A stretch of 23,185 nucleotides of DNA, from the NCBI GenBank assembly GCA_905215155.1, contig CAJMPJ010000053.1, positions 1 to 23,185 of the forward strand, in the 5' to 3' direction. Origin of the DNA: an uncultured bacterium. GTDB taxonomy: Bacteria; Bacillota; Clostridia; Lachnospirales; Lachnospiraceae. Within the stretch, counting starts at the first letter, position 1. Each line of letters opens with the position of its first letter. This document shows positions 8,701 through 16,760 of the stretch, one piece after another. The translations under genes were made by a program, and so were the position numbers. The notes beneath the pieces are model-generated. The model was not told the origin of the DNA. It saw only the letters and a list, made by a program, of their open reading frames with translations, and ran no database searches.

Positions 8701-9117
8701 TTTGTGCCAGAAGAATTTCCTGGATATTTCATTGGTGGAGGTATCCACATCAAAAACTACGCCAATGCACTGAAACGTCTTGGTATCCGTCCGTTCCAGT
8801 TCAAGTACAATGGTAGTGGAAAAATTTTGATTCCTTAAATAGGCGAATTCATTATTCTCTCCAATGTTGACCATGCCTCGCAGATACTCAATGAGATTCC
8901 GGTCCGAATCATCGGCAGCTGCCTTATTAAAGAATCCGCGTCCGTCGGTGTTGGCATAGAGAAGAATCTGCATGGCATCAATTACCGTGGATTTTCCGCT
9001 GCCGGAATGTCCCGTAAAGAAATTGATCTCCTTATGAAAGGATAGGGTTTTCCGGTTAATATAATGCCAGTTGTTTAACAGTATTCTGGAAAGAGCCTCA
9101 AATTTCTGGTTCGTCAT
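5752..9117 (-). CDS. jetC: JetC-like SMC ATPase (MukB/MksB family) of a Wadjet-type complex
   Basis: This 1121-residue SMC-type ATPase is predicted to form the DNA-entrapping motor of a Wadjet/MksBEF condensin, which extrudes DNA loops by ATP hydrolysis. Walker A GHSGSGKST is at about 36-44. Long coiled-coil arms flank a hinge-like globular region at about 470-560 (contains WRNAAEGYLGNN). The ABC signature SGGEGQ is near 1005 and Walker B with D-loop (VVLDEAFSKMD) near 1042, so the ATPase appears intact. I chose the ATG at 9117, 9 bases after AAGGAG; an earlier in-frame ATG (9138) would overlap jetB by 41 bases. The gene overlaps jetB by 20 bases, indicating translational coupling. No JetD nuclease gene follows, so the complex may act in chromosome organisation rather than plasmid cleavage, or rely on a JetD elsewhere. 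Confidence 0.88.
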   Translation of the reverse strand: MTNQKFEALSRILLNNWHYINRKTLSFHKEINFFTGHSGSGKSTVIDAMQILLYANTDGRGFFNKAAADDSDRNLIEYLRGMVNIGENNEFAYLRNQNFSTTIVLELERTDTKTFQCIGVVFDVDTSTNEISRKFFWHKGPLWDNGYRTSDRAMTIEEITAALRANYSKEEYFATSHNERFRRQLYDVYLGGLDSEKFPLLFKRAIPFRMNIKLEDFVKEYICMEQDIHIEDMQESVMQYGRMRKKIEDTSIEIGILKDLSDKFETVQRLEKEIHKNMYFFRKAEILDYQVRIQALTDKIRFAKEDYLRQEEQKTGLEGQIHNLTVQGEELLRQISSTGYEDLKNQLSSTEELINHLNKSAVKWSQASERLGQWIEEETTSNQTIWDIEAFQENTVDEETLVRLKQSILELQKETEETKREAEAALRDIRKKERQTTEELAQLKAGNKAYPKYLERARAILQKRLLEETGKAVEVHVLADLLDIRDETWRNAAEGYLGNNKLSLVVPPAYAKAAMAVYEELDRNEYYNVAVLDTEKASQTASEVVAGALSEEVIAGEAYLQPYIDLLLGRVVKCRDLDELRQCRIGVTPDCMLYHTFRLQRMNPDNYTKFAYIGKDSVRRRIRLLEKNLQALAEEKKPQEAILKECQRILSMEGLAEDTGVYLEWQQDMAALKQKEKEKKKLEQKLEKLKARNVSEWEKEREAVLTLCEGKRAEQRAVDRLMFECNGRIEGFQKEILQLQEELVIKTKALEPEEELEAEGRQYFKTEELPRYDRMKDKFFATAKKTEEARDEAFRVLVAARGEYARKYPNRNCSLTAKDNQEYDRLLEIMECGNLEEYKKMAAEQAKSAVLHFKDDFMFKIRSAIRDALQRRDELNRIISRLDFGKDKYQFVIGKNKGPDGRYYDMFMDDSLEVNPSQLTDSVDDQMNLFTMEHENQYGEIINDLINIFIPPDNATPEQMEEAKRNMDRYADYRTYLSFDMQQLIQNEDEVIKIRLSKMLKKNSGGEGQNPLYVALLASFAQAYRISLSPKIQRNPTIRLVVLDEAFSKMDAEKVASCIELIRGLGFQAIISATNDKIQNYVENVDKTFVFANPNKKSISIQEFERESFPDLMRELDEEDS

Positions 9118-9748
9118 CGCTGTCATCTCCTTCCTCAAATGATTCTAACAGGCCCCGGACATCATCCCCAAAAAGCACTACATTGATGCAGGGATAAATG
9201 ATCAGCCGGCTGTCTCCTTCTAAATCCTCCAAAAGCTCCAAGGGCTCCAAAATTTGATATTTCTTTAACAATGCGATGGTACGCCTGATTTCCGTAGCAG
9301 CAGGCTGTTTTTTAAAGAGCCGGTAGCCTCCCAGCTTTTCGTGGATTTCACTTAATGTGGTATACACATTGACGCTGGTGGACACTTCAGCCATCTGCTC
9401 GTCATAAATCAGCTTTAACACAAGAAGATAGAGGGTGGCCAGCTTCGGGAGCTTGTCTCCCATGGTAGTCTCTCCCTGAAGGTAAATGATCCCAAGCTGG
9501 CTGTTTTCCAATACAGTCACACCGATAACCGCAAGGTAGGTGCGGATAAATTCCAGATGCTTGTTGCAGATTCTAAATTCCGGATTATAGGCGAAGCGTC
9601 CGGTACGTTTCTCGTACTTATGCTCCAGCACAAAGGTCTGGCGCAGGAGTATCTTTAAGCCGTCTGTGACTTCTTTTTTCTCCTCCTGGCTCAAGGCATC
9701 ATAATATGGAATCTGGCCCATGGTGCCAGTGGTTTCTTCGTATGTCAT
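9098..9748 (-). CDS. jetB: JetB-like KITE subunit (DUF4194), MukE/MksE analogue
   Basis: The product has 216 residues and fits the DUF4194 family, the winged-helix KITE subunit that binds the kleisin and bridges it to the SMC heads. Visible features are an N-terminal segment with YYDALSQEEKKEVTDGLKIL, a helical core near YLLVLKLIYDEQMAEVSTSVNVYTTL cut short here to its outline, a wing-like ending (LIIYPCINVVLFGDD), and an acidic C-terminus (EEGDDSDDEPE). There are no enzymatic motifs, as expected. The start codon overlaps the jetA stop as ATGA (9745-9748), and its AAGGAGG site lies inside the end of jetA, so translation is coupled. The 3' end overlaps jetC. The family call rests on length, gene order and overall pattern. 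Confidence 0.8.
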   Translation of the reverse strand: MTYEETTGTMGQIPYYDALSQEEKKEVTDGLKILLRQTFVLEHKYEKRTGRFAYNPEFRICNKHLEFIRTYLAVIGVTVLENSQLGIIYLQGETTMGDKLPKLATLYLLVLKLIYDEQMAEVSTSVNVYTTLSEIHEKLGGYRLFKKQPAATEIRRTIALLKKYQILEPLELLEDLEGDSRLIIYPCINVVLFGDDVRGLLESFEEGDDSDDEPEI

Positions 9749-11106
9749 GATTCTTTCCTCCTTACAAACACCAGCCTGGGATAGCGGTATCTTCCATTGT
9801 CTATCATTTCCGGGTCCGGGTCTTTCACCTGGTAAATGCTTTTTTGTCTGGTAGAATAATCATAGGCCAGTATCAGCATTTCAAAATCCTCCGCTGTCTT
9901 TACCGTATGCTCCGTCACCTCCATGCGGCCATTTTCCATATGCTCTTCCAGGTAGGCTTCGATCTCTTTCCTGCTGTAACGGTTCTTTAAACGGTTTAAG
10001 TTTAAAATCTCCTCTGCGGACAGCTCTTCGGACACCTCATCCGGAACCAGCGTTTCTTGAAAGACAGACCTTGGCTTTCTCTTTTTATAGAGAGCATGCT
10101 CCGATAGTATGGATACCTGGGATAGGTTCATCAGACTGCCCGCCTCACCTATCGCTGCCTCCTGATCCTCTGCTTCGGAAAGGTGATTCAAAAGGCGGAT
10201 GACCAGACCTTTCATGTTATCCTCCTGGTTTAGAAGATAATTCAGTCTTGTGACGGTTGCCCGGATATACCTGGAATGCTCCTTGTCCATATTGGCGATC
10301 CGGTGTTCGATGTCATCAAAGCCCCGCTCAATCTGATCCAGCTTCTCTGAAACCTCCGCGGCAGTCACCTTATTTTGGCTGCGAATGCTCATTGCCTCCA
10401 TCCACGGGACATCCTCCCGCATGGCACTGATCCACCGTTTGATATCATTCTTATACAAATAGAAATTATCTGAGGTTTTTAAAATGTGGTATTTCTTTTT
10501 TACGATTTCCTCCACATACCCTTCCAAATGGTCTTTTAAAAGCTCTCCATATTCCTTTTTCTCCAGCAGACTGGCAAAGAACTTATCCATGTTGTGAAGC
10601 ATGTCCTGAAGCGTCTTATTGAGCCGCCTGGTATTGACACAGGCGGTATTTAAAAGACTGATATTGGCTCTTTTATCATTTTTCAGAGAAAATAATATGG
10701 CGTAAATATTTTGGATATAAATCTGGGTCTCATCTTCTTCGTCTGTGGTAAGCTTAAAAAATGCCTCGATCATAACAGCCGCATAATCAGGGATTACAAT
10801 ATGGACCGTCATGGAGGCATAGTCATCGACTTTACGAAGCCATCCGGCTCTTAAAAGCCAGTTTAACACTCTGGATGCCGGCGGCTCTGTCTCATCGGAC
10901 TCGTCCTCCAGCTCATCCTGCCAGATTACAAAACGCTTTTGAAGAAAATATTCATCCAACACCTGAAGACAGACCTCTCTGCTTAGAAAGTAGTTGCTGT
11001 ATTCGTATTCCTCATTGATCCTGAGCAAAGCTTCTATGTAAGTGGACCGGTTGACGGAGCGGAACAATCCCCAGAAACGGTCCGGTATTTCATTCATCAG
11101 TATCAT
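9745..11106 (-). CDS. jetA: JetA-like kleisin subunit (JetA/DUF5716), MukF/MksF analogue
   Basis: This 453-residue protein resembles the JetA family of clostridial Wadjet systems, the kleisin that closes the SMC ring and recruits JetB. The N-terminus (NEIPDRFWGLFRSVNRSTY) leads a winged-helix-like region with an acidic patch (DELEDESDETEP). A long helical middle (about 170-300) follows, then a C-terminal basic end (VFVRRKES). No catalytic motif is present. It is the first gene of the operon: promoter 11215-11243 and an attenuator-like leader precede it, and its last codons supply the jetB ribosome site. The ATG at 11106 has only a weak ribosome site (GAAAG); the ATG at 11097 is an alternative. 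The family call is by pattern and by the neighbouring jetB and jetC genes. Confidence 0.8.
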   Translation of the reverse strand: MILMNEIPDRFWGLFRSVNRSTYIEALLRINEEYEYSNYFLSREVCLQVLDEYFLQKRFVIWQDELEDESDETEPPASRVLNWLLRAGWLRKVDDYASMTVHIVIPDYAAVMIEAFFKLTTDEEDETQIYIQNIYAILFSLKNDKRANISLLNTACVNTRRLNKTLQDMLHNMDKFFASLLEKKEYGELLKDHLEGYVEEIVKKKYHILKTSDNFYLYKNDIKRWISAMREDVPWMEAMSIRSQNKVTAAEVSEKLDQIERGFDDIEHRIANMDKEHSRYIRATVTRLNYLLNQEDNMKGLVIRLLNHLSEAEDQEAAIGEAGSLMNLSQVSILSEHALYKKRKPRSVFQETLVPDEVSEELSAEEILNLNRLKNRYSRKEIEAYLEEHMENGRMEVTEHTVKTAEDFEMLILAYDYSTRQKSIYQVKDPDPEMIDNGRYRYPRLVFVRRKES

Positions 11107-11127
11107 AATTCTTTCGCTTCCTCTCCC

Positions 11128-11188
11128 AGCCGTTTTTCTTAAAAAACGGACAAAAAGAAACGGCTATCACAGGTTCATGACAGCCGTT
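11128..11188 (-). promoter_or_regulatory. Attenuator-like leader of the jet operon
   Basis: In the minus-strand RNA, AACGGCUGUCA and UGAUAGCCGUU (11188-11159) form an 11-bp stem with one G-U pair and an 8-base loop, followed by UCUUUUUG: a convincing intrinsic terminator about 20 bases after the predicted start and about 50 bases before jetA. The 3' arm (AGCCGUUU, 11165-11158) is also complementary to AAACGGCU (11135-11128), just upstream of the GGGAGAGG stretch. A local 8-bp hairpin (11149-11130) is a third option. Terminator and downstream helix cannot coexist, as in attenuators. No aptamer, T-box or leader peptide is recognised. Confidence 0.6.
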
Positions 11189-11214
11189 ATGTCTTTATTA
11201 AGGCTTCTTTTTAT

Positions 11215-11243
11215 ATTATAGCAAAAATCTCCATTTCTTACAA
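11215..11243 (-). promoter_or_regulatory. jet operon promoter
   Basis: On the minus strand an extended -10, TGCTATAAT (TATAAT at 11215-11220), lies 17 bases from TTGTAA (11238-11243). The predicted start near 11208 gives a leader of about 100 bases. No LexA box is seen here. Confidence 0.65.
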
Positions 11244-11281
11244 TAACATTATGCCCCTTGTGTTTTTTCCAGTCCTTATGC

Positions 11282-11324
11282 AAAAACAGCTTTCTGCAGG
11301 GACAAATCCCTGCAGAAAGCTGTT
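11282..11324 (-). terminator. Terminator after the chemotaxis receptor gene
   Basis: AACAGCTTTCTGCAGGGA (11285-11302) and its exact complement (11307-11324) form an 18-bp perfect stem with a 4-base loop, followed on the minus strand by five Ts. It insulates the jet operon from the MCP gene. Confidence 0.9.
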
Positions 11325-11327
11325 GGC

Positions 11328-13451
11328 TTAATATTTTGAGAAGCGGTGCTCCGCCGTCTCTTCCTCCCGATATGTATCCTTGAAAGAATCGCCGGCTGCA
11401 GTATCTCCTGTCTCAGAAGAACCGTACTCCATTACGGCTGAAGTACCGGTATCCTGAAGTCTGAAACGTTCCACTTCCTCTTTTAATAACTGAGCCTGAG
11501 CGTCTAACTCTTCGCTGGAAGCAGAGCTTTCTTCCGCCGTAGCCGCATTGGTCTGGACCACTGTGGATACCTGATTTAAGCCCTGGTTAATCTCATCAAT
11601 GGCCTCCACCTGTTCATAAGAAGCAATGGCGATCTCCTGAATGGCCTGTTCCACCAGCGCGGCCTGTTCTCCCACCTCTTTTAATATACGGGTCGTTTCA
11701 TTAGCAATCCTTCCGCCCTCTGAAACGGTTTGTACGGACTGGCCGATCAGCTCTGCCGTCTGCTTGGCTGCCTCTGCGGATTTACCTGCCAGATTACGCA
11801 CCTCATCCGCTACCACTGCGAATCCCTTACCGGCTTCACCGGCTCTGGCAGATTCTACGGCCGCGTTTAAAGCCAGGATATTTGTCTGGAACGCAATGTC
11901 TTCAATCACCTTGGTAATGCTTGAAATTTTCTCGGAAGCGTGCCCAATCTCCTTCATGGATTCATCAAGCTTTGCCATATGGACATTGCCTTCGTTCATT
12001 CCCTGTCCGGCCTTTTTTACATAGTCTGTGGCCTTCTTGACATTCTCTGCATTCTCCTGGGCACGGTTGGATACGTTTGATACGGAAGAACTGAGTTCCT
12101 CTACGGTAGCCGCCTGCTCGGTAGCTCCTGCCGCAAGTGCCTGGGACGCATCTGATATCTGCCTTGACCCATCCGCAACCCGCTCCGCAGATTCTTTGAT
12201 CTTAGTAAATACGGAATTTAAGTTTAAAGTGATCCGGTTTAAGGAATCCTTGATCTGTACAAAATCCCCCTTATAATCCTGGGTTGTCGTAACGGTGCAG
12301 TCCCCATGTTCCAAACTGCTTAAAACCTGGGAAATCTCTTTGACATAATGATTAAGTGTCTCCACCGTACCTGTAAATGACCGGGAAAGGACCTCAAGCT
12401 CATCCCCGGAATTCACCTGGGGTACTTCGGTATGTAAGTCTCCCTCTGCCAAAGACTCGATCCGTTTTACCAGATGAATGATTGGAGTTACGATAGGGGA
12501 GGCAATCCGGAATGCAAACAGGAACGACAGTGCGATCATCAGAAACGTCAATCCTGCGGTGATTCCAAGGGAACGGTAGAACGCTGACATCATCTCCGAT
12601 TTATCGGATACAATTGCAATGGACCAGCCATCCGTGTTTTTAATGGGCGTATATCCCATAATCAAAACCTTCCCCTTGAAGGTGGATTCCCTGATTCCCG
12701 TATTTCCTGCAATCATATCCTTAATATTGGCGGAAAGTACGGAATATGCCTTATCGTTTTTCCCAAGCTCAATATAATTGGTTTCCTTTTCCACGGTCTC
12801 TCTGTTTTTATGCGCAATCACCTTGCCGGCTTTATCCACGATAAATCCATAGCCTGATTCCCCAACGGATACTCCGTCGATCATACGGCTGAAGGCATCC
12901 GCATCAACAGCACCAGCCACAACCCCGTTAAAACGTCCGTTATTGACCTTGGCTGCAATCACCAGAATGGTCTTTCCCAGTTTTTCACTTTTGATGGTAG
13001 ATGAAATGTAGGTCTCTCCATTCATTGCATGGACAAAATAATCCTGTTTGCTCACATCGGTCCCAGTGGTGGCTTTCCCGTTGGAGTCGATGAGATTCAA
13101 AGCCACAAATCCGTATTGCTCTGCCATCTTATCCAGAACCTCTTTATTCTGTCCGGCAGATGTAATATTCTGAGCAACCGACTCAATCTTTGTCTTATAG
13201 ATTCCTATGGCATTCTCAACCACCTGACTGTAGCTTTCCGCAGACTCCATGAGCCTCAAATTGGTATTATCTAACGTATTGTGATAAAATAAAAACCCAT
13301 TGACCGATCCAAAAAGAACGGAAATCGAAACGGAAAGACTAATAATTCCTATTAATAAAGTCTTTTTAATCGACCTTTTCCTTCCTGTTGAATCCTGGCC
13401 TTTCTCTGACTTACTTAAACCCTTACGAAATACCCGAAACTTTTCCACCAT
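11328..13451 (-). CDS. Methyl-accepting chemotaxis protein with Cache sensor domain
   Basis: This is a membrane chemoreceptor of about 707 residues that signals through CheW/CheA. After a basic cytoplasmic N-terminus comes a membrane helix (about 31-55). An extracellular dCache-type sensor follows (about 60-285), then a second membrane helix (about 290-315), a HAMP linker ([11 protein letters not shown] region) and a long signalling coiled coil. The conserved tip, with [20 protein letters not shown] and [12 protein letters not shown], is intact. There is no C-terminal CheR-tethering pentapeptide. The ATG at 13451 sits 9 bases after GGGAGG; the ATG at 13457 is only 3 bases away. It is monocistronic, with promoter 13510-13539 and terminator 11282-11324. 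The ligand cannot be read from sequence. Confidence 0.93.
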   Translation of the reverse strand: MVEKFRVFRKGLSKSEKGQDSTGRKRSIKKTLLIGIISLSVSISVLFGSVNGFLFYHNTLDNTNLRLMESAESYSQVVENAIGIYKTKIESVAQNITSAGQNKEVLDKMAEQYGFVALNLIDSNGKATTGTDVSKQDYFVHAMNGETYISSTIKSEKLGKTILVIAAKVNNGRFNGVVAGAVDADAFSRMIDGVSVGESGYGFIVDKAGKVIAHKNRETVEKETNYIELGKNDKAYSVLSANIKDMIAGNTGIRESTFKGKVLIMGYTPIKNTDGWSIAIVSDKSEMMSAFYRSLGITAGLTFLMIALSFLFAFRIASPIVTPIIHLVKRIESLAEGDLHTEVPQVNSGDELEVLSRSFTGTVETLNHYVKEISQVLSSLEHGDCTVTTTQDYKGDFVQIKDSLNRITLNLNSVFTKIKESAERVADGSRQISDASQALAAGATEQAATVEELSSSVSNVSNRAQENAENVKKATDYVKKAGQGMNEGNVHMAKLDESMKEIGHASEKISSITKVIEDIAFQTNILALNAAVESARAGEAGKGFAVVADEVRNLAGKSAEAAKQTAELIGQSVQTVSEGGRIANETTRILKEVGEQAALVEQAIQEIAIASYEQVEAIDEINQGLNQVSTVVQTNAATAEESSASSEELDAQAQLLKEEVERFRLQDTGTSAVMEYGSSETGDTAAGDSFKDTYREEETAEHRFSKY

Positions 13452-13509
13452 AGCCATATCCCTCCCTTTTTTTGCATAGCAAAAATTTATTCATATTTGG
13501 TTTAAATGA

Positions 13510-13539
13510 ATTATATAACACTTATTAGATAATTGTCAA
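13510..13539 (-). promoter_or_regulatory. Promoter of the chemotaxis receptor gene
   Basis: A perfect TTGACA (13534-13539) and a perfect TATAAT (13510-13515) on the minus strand are 18 bases apart. This is a sigma-A promoter; I see no sigma-D type motif, although chemotaxis genes often use one. Confidence 0.7.
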
Positions 13540-13555
13540 ATACTGTAAATTACTG

Positions 13556-13577
13556 TTGAAATTTTGTTGAAATTTTG
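13556..13577. repeat. Tandem 11-bp repeat upstream of the MCP promoter
   Basis: TTGAAATTTTG occurs twice without a gap (13556-13566 and 13567-13577), about 17 bases upstream of the -35. It could be a regulator site or UP-element-like AT-rich DNA. Confidence 0.4.
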
Positions 13578-13608
13578 TTTTTATCCCCTTAGTTTTTGAA
13601 AATAAATC

Positions 13609-13647
13609 AAAAAAAAAGACCGCTGCGGCACAAGCTGACAACGGTCT
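13609..13647 (-). terminator. Terminator after ftsH
   Basis: AGACCG (13617-13622) pairs with CGGTCT (13642-13647) around a 19-base loop, followed on the minus strand by eight or nine Ts. The stem is short but the T-tract is strong. Confidence 0.7.
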
Positions 13648-13653
13648 CTTTCT

Positions 13654-15624
13654 TTAATTTTTTATAGTTCCATTTGAAGAATCTTCTTCTTTTGTATCTT
13701 CTTTTTCCACTGACCAATCCGTAAGGCCGTCAGACTCTTCCGATTTGTCTTCGTTCTCCGATTCCTCAATTTCTTTATCCGGCTCCGGAATTCCTTTTGC
13801 TTCCCGGAAGATCTTCATAAATTCCTTACCGGTAATGGTTTCTCTTTCGATTAAGAATTCCGCAATCTTATCCATGACATCACGGTTATCCATGAGCAGG
13901 CTCTTGGCTTCTTCATAAGCCTCCTTTAACATTCTCATAACTTCTTCGTCTACCTGGGAAGAAGTGGCTTCCGCACAGTTCATGACCGTCCGTCCGCTTA
14001 AGTACTGGTCTTCCTTAGCGGCCAGACCGATAAGACCAAATTTCTCAGACATGCCGTACTGGGTGATCATGGCACGTGCTACCTTGGTGGCCTGTTCAAT
14101 GTCATTGGCAGCACCTGTGGTAATGGAATCAAATACGATCTCCTCCGCTGCGCGTCCGGCAAGATAACCGACTAACATGGCGTGCAGCTCTTTCTTGGAA
14201 TTGAGGAACTTCTCTTCCTCAGGCACCTGCATCACATACCCCAAGGCTCCCATGGTTCTTGGAACAATGGTGATCTTCTGTACCGGCTCCGCATCCTTTT
14301 GAAGGGCGCTGACCAATGCATGGCCGACCTCATGATAAGATACGATACGGCGTTCTTCTTTGTTGAGTACCCGGTCCTTCTTCTCTTTTCCGACTAAAAC
14401 CACTTCCACTGCTTCAAAAAGATCCTTTTGGGAAACAGCATGACGGCCGTTCTTTACCGCTAAAATGGCAGCTTCGTTGATCATATTGGCTAAATCAGAA
14501 CCAACGGCTCCCGATGTTGCAAGAGCAATGGCATCCAAATCAACGCTGTCATCAAGGAGTACATCTCTTGCATGAACCTTTAAAATATCCACACGCCCCT
14601 TTAAATCAGGCTTATCCACAATGATCCGGCGGTCAAAACGTCCCGGACGCAGCAGGGCCGGGTCTAAAATCTCCGGACGGTTGGTTGCCGCAAGAACTAA
14701 AAGTCCCTTGGAGGAATCAAATCCATCCATTTCAGAAAGCAGCTGGTTTAAGGTCTGTTCTCTTTCATCGTTGCCGCCTCCGAATCTGGAATCACGGCTT
14801 TTTCCGATGGCATCCACCTCATCAATAAATATAATACAAGGCGCAGATTCCTGGGCCTGCTTAAAAAGATCACGGACACGTGATGCACCTACACCTACGA
14901 ACATCTCTACAAAATCAGAACCGGACAGAGAATAAAAAGGAACATGAGCTTCTCCGGCAACGGCTTTGGCCAGAAGCGTCTTTCCGGTTCCTGGAGGTCC
15001 TACGAGCAGGGCTCCTTTGGGAAGCTTGGCTCCGATCTTTGTATATTTACCAGGATTGTGAAGGAAGTCAACAATCTCCGTTAGGGATTCCTTGGCCTCG
15101 TCCTCACCTGCCACATCCTTAAAGGTGATTCCGGTCTCCTTTTGCACATAGACCTTGGCGTTGGTCTTTCCAACCCCCATCAGTCCGCCTCCGCCTACCC
15201 GGCGCATCATGAAATTCAGCAAAAATCCCATGGCAGCGAACAAAAGCAGATAGCTGACAATGGTCTGTATAAAGAAATTACTGTCCCGGCGGGTTCTGAC
15301 GGTCTCCACACCTGCATCACGAAGACGTTCCGCAAGGTTTAAATCATTATCCATACGCACCGTATAATAAGAAACTCCTGGTTTATATCCTTCCCAGGTC
15401 TTCTTCGGATTGATGATAATCTTCGTATCATCTACATGAACCGATTCAACCTGCTTGTCATCGACCATATTCATAAAGGTGTCATAACTCAGTTCTTTAT
15501 TGGTCCTGGTGGTAATTGCATTGTGCAGATAAGAGATCCCTGCCACCGCAATCAGAAACGTAGTGACCCATACGACGATTGCCTGAGCGTTTTTCGGCAT
15601 CTTATTCTGATTCTTGTTATCCAT
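13654..15624 (-). CDS. ftsH: ATP-dependent zinc metalloprotease FtsH
   Basis: FtsH is a membrane-anchored AAA+ protease that removes misassembled membrane proteins and regulatory proteins. The 656-residue product has membrane helices at about 15-35 and 118-139 around a small extracytoplasmic domain. The AAA+ module carries Walker A GPPGTGKT (209-216), Walker B IIFIDEVD (264-271) and the second region of homology (NRPEILDPALLRPGRFDR). The protease site is HEVGH (431-435), with Asp508 as likely third zinc ligand. The acidic, low-complexity C-terminus is typical of clostridial FtsH. The start at 15624 has only a distant GGAG (11 bases), but no better start lies nearby. It is monocistronic, with promoter 15676-15704. 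Lachnospiraceae often carry several ftsH copies, so this may not be the only one. Confidence 0.96.
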   Translation of the reverse strand: MDNKNQNKMPKNAQAIVVWVTTFLIAVAGISYLHNAITTRTNKELSYDTFMNMVDDKQVESVHVDDTKIIINPKKTWEGYKPGVSYYTVRMDNDLNLAERLRDAGVETVRTRRDSNFFIQTIVSYLLLFAAMGFLLNFMMRRVGGGGLMGVGKTNAKVYVQKETGITFKDVAGEDEAKESLTEIVDFLHNPGKYTKIGAKLPKGALLVGPPGTGKTLLAKAVAGEAHVPFYSLSGSDFVEMFVGVGASRVRDLFKQAQESAPCIIFIDEVDAIGKSRDSRFGGGNDEREQTLNQLLSEMDGFDSSKGLLVLAATNRPEILDPALLRPGRFDRRIIVDKPDLKGRVDILKVHARDVLLDDSVDLDAIALATSGAVGSDLANMINEAAILAVKNGRHAVSQKDLFEAVEVVLVGKEKKDRVLNKEERRIVSYHEVGHALVSALQKDAEPVQKITIVPRTMGALGYVMQVPEEEKFLNSKKELHAMLVGYLAGRAAEEIVFDSITTGAANDIEQATKVARAMITQYGMSEKFGLIGLAAKEDQYLSGRTVMNCAEATSSQVDEEVMRMLKEAYEEAKSLLMDNRDVMDKIAEFLIERETITGKEFMKIFREAKGIPEPDKEIEESENEDKSEESDGLTDWSVEKEDTKEEDSSNGTIKN

Positions 15625-15675
15625 CTGTGTAAAGTCTCCAATCCGGATAGTTTCTACCCATTCTATATCTCTATC

Positions 15676-15704
15676 ATTATAGTGTCAGTCTCCCCATAAA
15701 TCAA
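15676..15704 (-). promoter_or_regulatory. ftsH promoter
   Basis: TATAAT (15676-15681) and TTGATT (15699-15704) on the minus strand are 17 bases apart. The leader is about 45 bases. Confidence 0.6.
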
Positions 15705-15763
15705 GAAAAGAATTATAAAATCCTTATAAACAGCCGGACTGGTTTTATTTCTCATAAATGTAT

Positions 15764-16744
15764 TTACCGTTCTTCCCGGAAATAAGCCTGACCGAGACTT
15801 TCCGGCGGCTGGTGTTCTCTTTTCTTCCTTAAACTGGAAATAATTAAAACAATAATAGTTACGACATAAGGAAGGGCCTTGAATATTTCCTGGGTTCCGC
15901 GGCTCAAGCCGGGGATATATAAATAAAGAATGTACAGGCCGCCAAACAGCAGAGAACCCCAGATGGCACCTACCGGTTTCCAGAGCGCAAATATCACCAG
16001 GGCAATGGCCAGCCAGCCTCTGTCTCCAAACCCATTGTTCGTCCAGGTACCGCCGGAGTATTCCATGACAAAATACAGGCCTCCAAGCCCGCTCAAACCT
16101 CCGCCGATACAGGTAGCCAGATATTTATAGGCGGTTACATGGATTCCGGCTGCGTCTGCGGTTGCAGGACTTTCTCCAACGGCTCTTAAGTTCAGACCTT
16201 TTCTGGTCCTGTTTAAGAAAAAGCTGAGTGCAATTGCCAGGATAAGTCCAAGATAAGTCAGAAAACCGTAGGAAAACAGGGCTTCCCCAAGAAACCCCAG
16301 CTTTGACAGTCCGGGAATCGGTGTTTTAAATGCTTCTCCTGTCACAGCAACGGAAATCTGTCCCACACCGCCTGCAAGCTTTGATAAAGAACCTCCGAAA
16401 AAATTACCAAAGCCCACGCCAAAGGTCGTCAGTGCCAGTCCGGTCACATTCTGATTGGCCTTTAAGGTTATGGTGAGAATGCTGTAGATCAATCCTCCAA
16501 AGGCAGCGCAGAAAAAAGCAAAGAAAAAGGAAATAAGAATCCCGATGAGCCCATTTGGATCTGCAGCAGAATTTTCATATAAAAATGCACCGATCAGTCC
16601 GGCAATGCCTCCCATATACATCATGCCCGGAATTCCCAAATTTAAATTACCGGATTTTTCTGTCAGGATCTCTCCCAGTGCTCCGTACAGGATACCAATT
16701 CCCTGACCAATGACTTTTTGAATAAATATTACCAAAAATTCCAT
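15764..16744 (-). CDS. BMP-family ABC transporter permease (NupQ/YufQ-like)
   Basis: This 326-residue integral membrane protein has about eight to ten hydrophobic segments and belongs to the BPD_transp_2 (branched-chain/nucleoside) permease family. Recognisable features are the N-terminal GALGEILTEKSGNLNLGIPG segment and the cytoplasmic loop RAVGESPATADAAGI, which contacts the ATPase. With the preceding permease it forms the heterodimeric channel of a BMP-type importer, comparable to NupP/NupQ of Bacillus subtilis (guanosine). The ATG at 16744 has GGAGGAG about 9 bases upstream. It is the last gene of the operon, 16 bases after the other permease. Only a weak hairpin follows. The nucleoside substrate is inferred from family, not read from residues. 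Confidence 0.92.
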   Translation of the reverse strand: MEFLVIFIQKVIGQGIGILYGALGEILTEKSGNLNLGIPGMMYMGGIAGLIGAFLYENSAADPNGLIGILISFFFAFFCAAFGGLIYSILTITLKANQNVTGLALTTFGVGFGNFFGGSLSKLAGGVGQISVAVTGEAFKTPIPGLSKLGFLGEALFSYGFLTYLGLILAIALSFFLNRTRKGLNLRAVGESPATADAAGIHVTAYKYLATCIGGGLSGLGGLYFVMEYSGGTWTNNGFGDRGWLAIALVIFALWKPVGAIWGSLLFGGLYILYLYIPGLSRGTQEIFKALPYVVTIIVLIISSLRKKREHQPPESLGQAYFREER

Positions 16745-16760
16745 GATGGTTCACTCCTCC

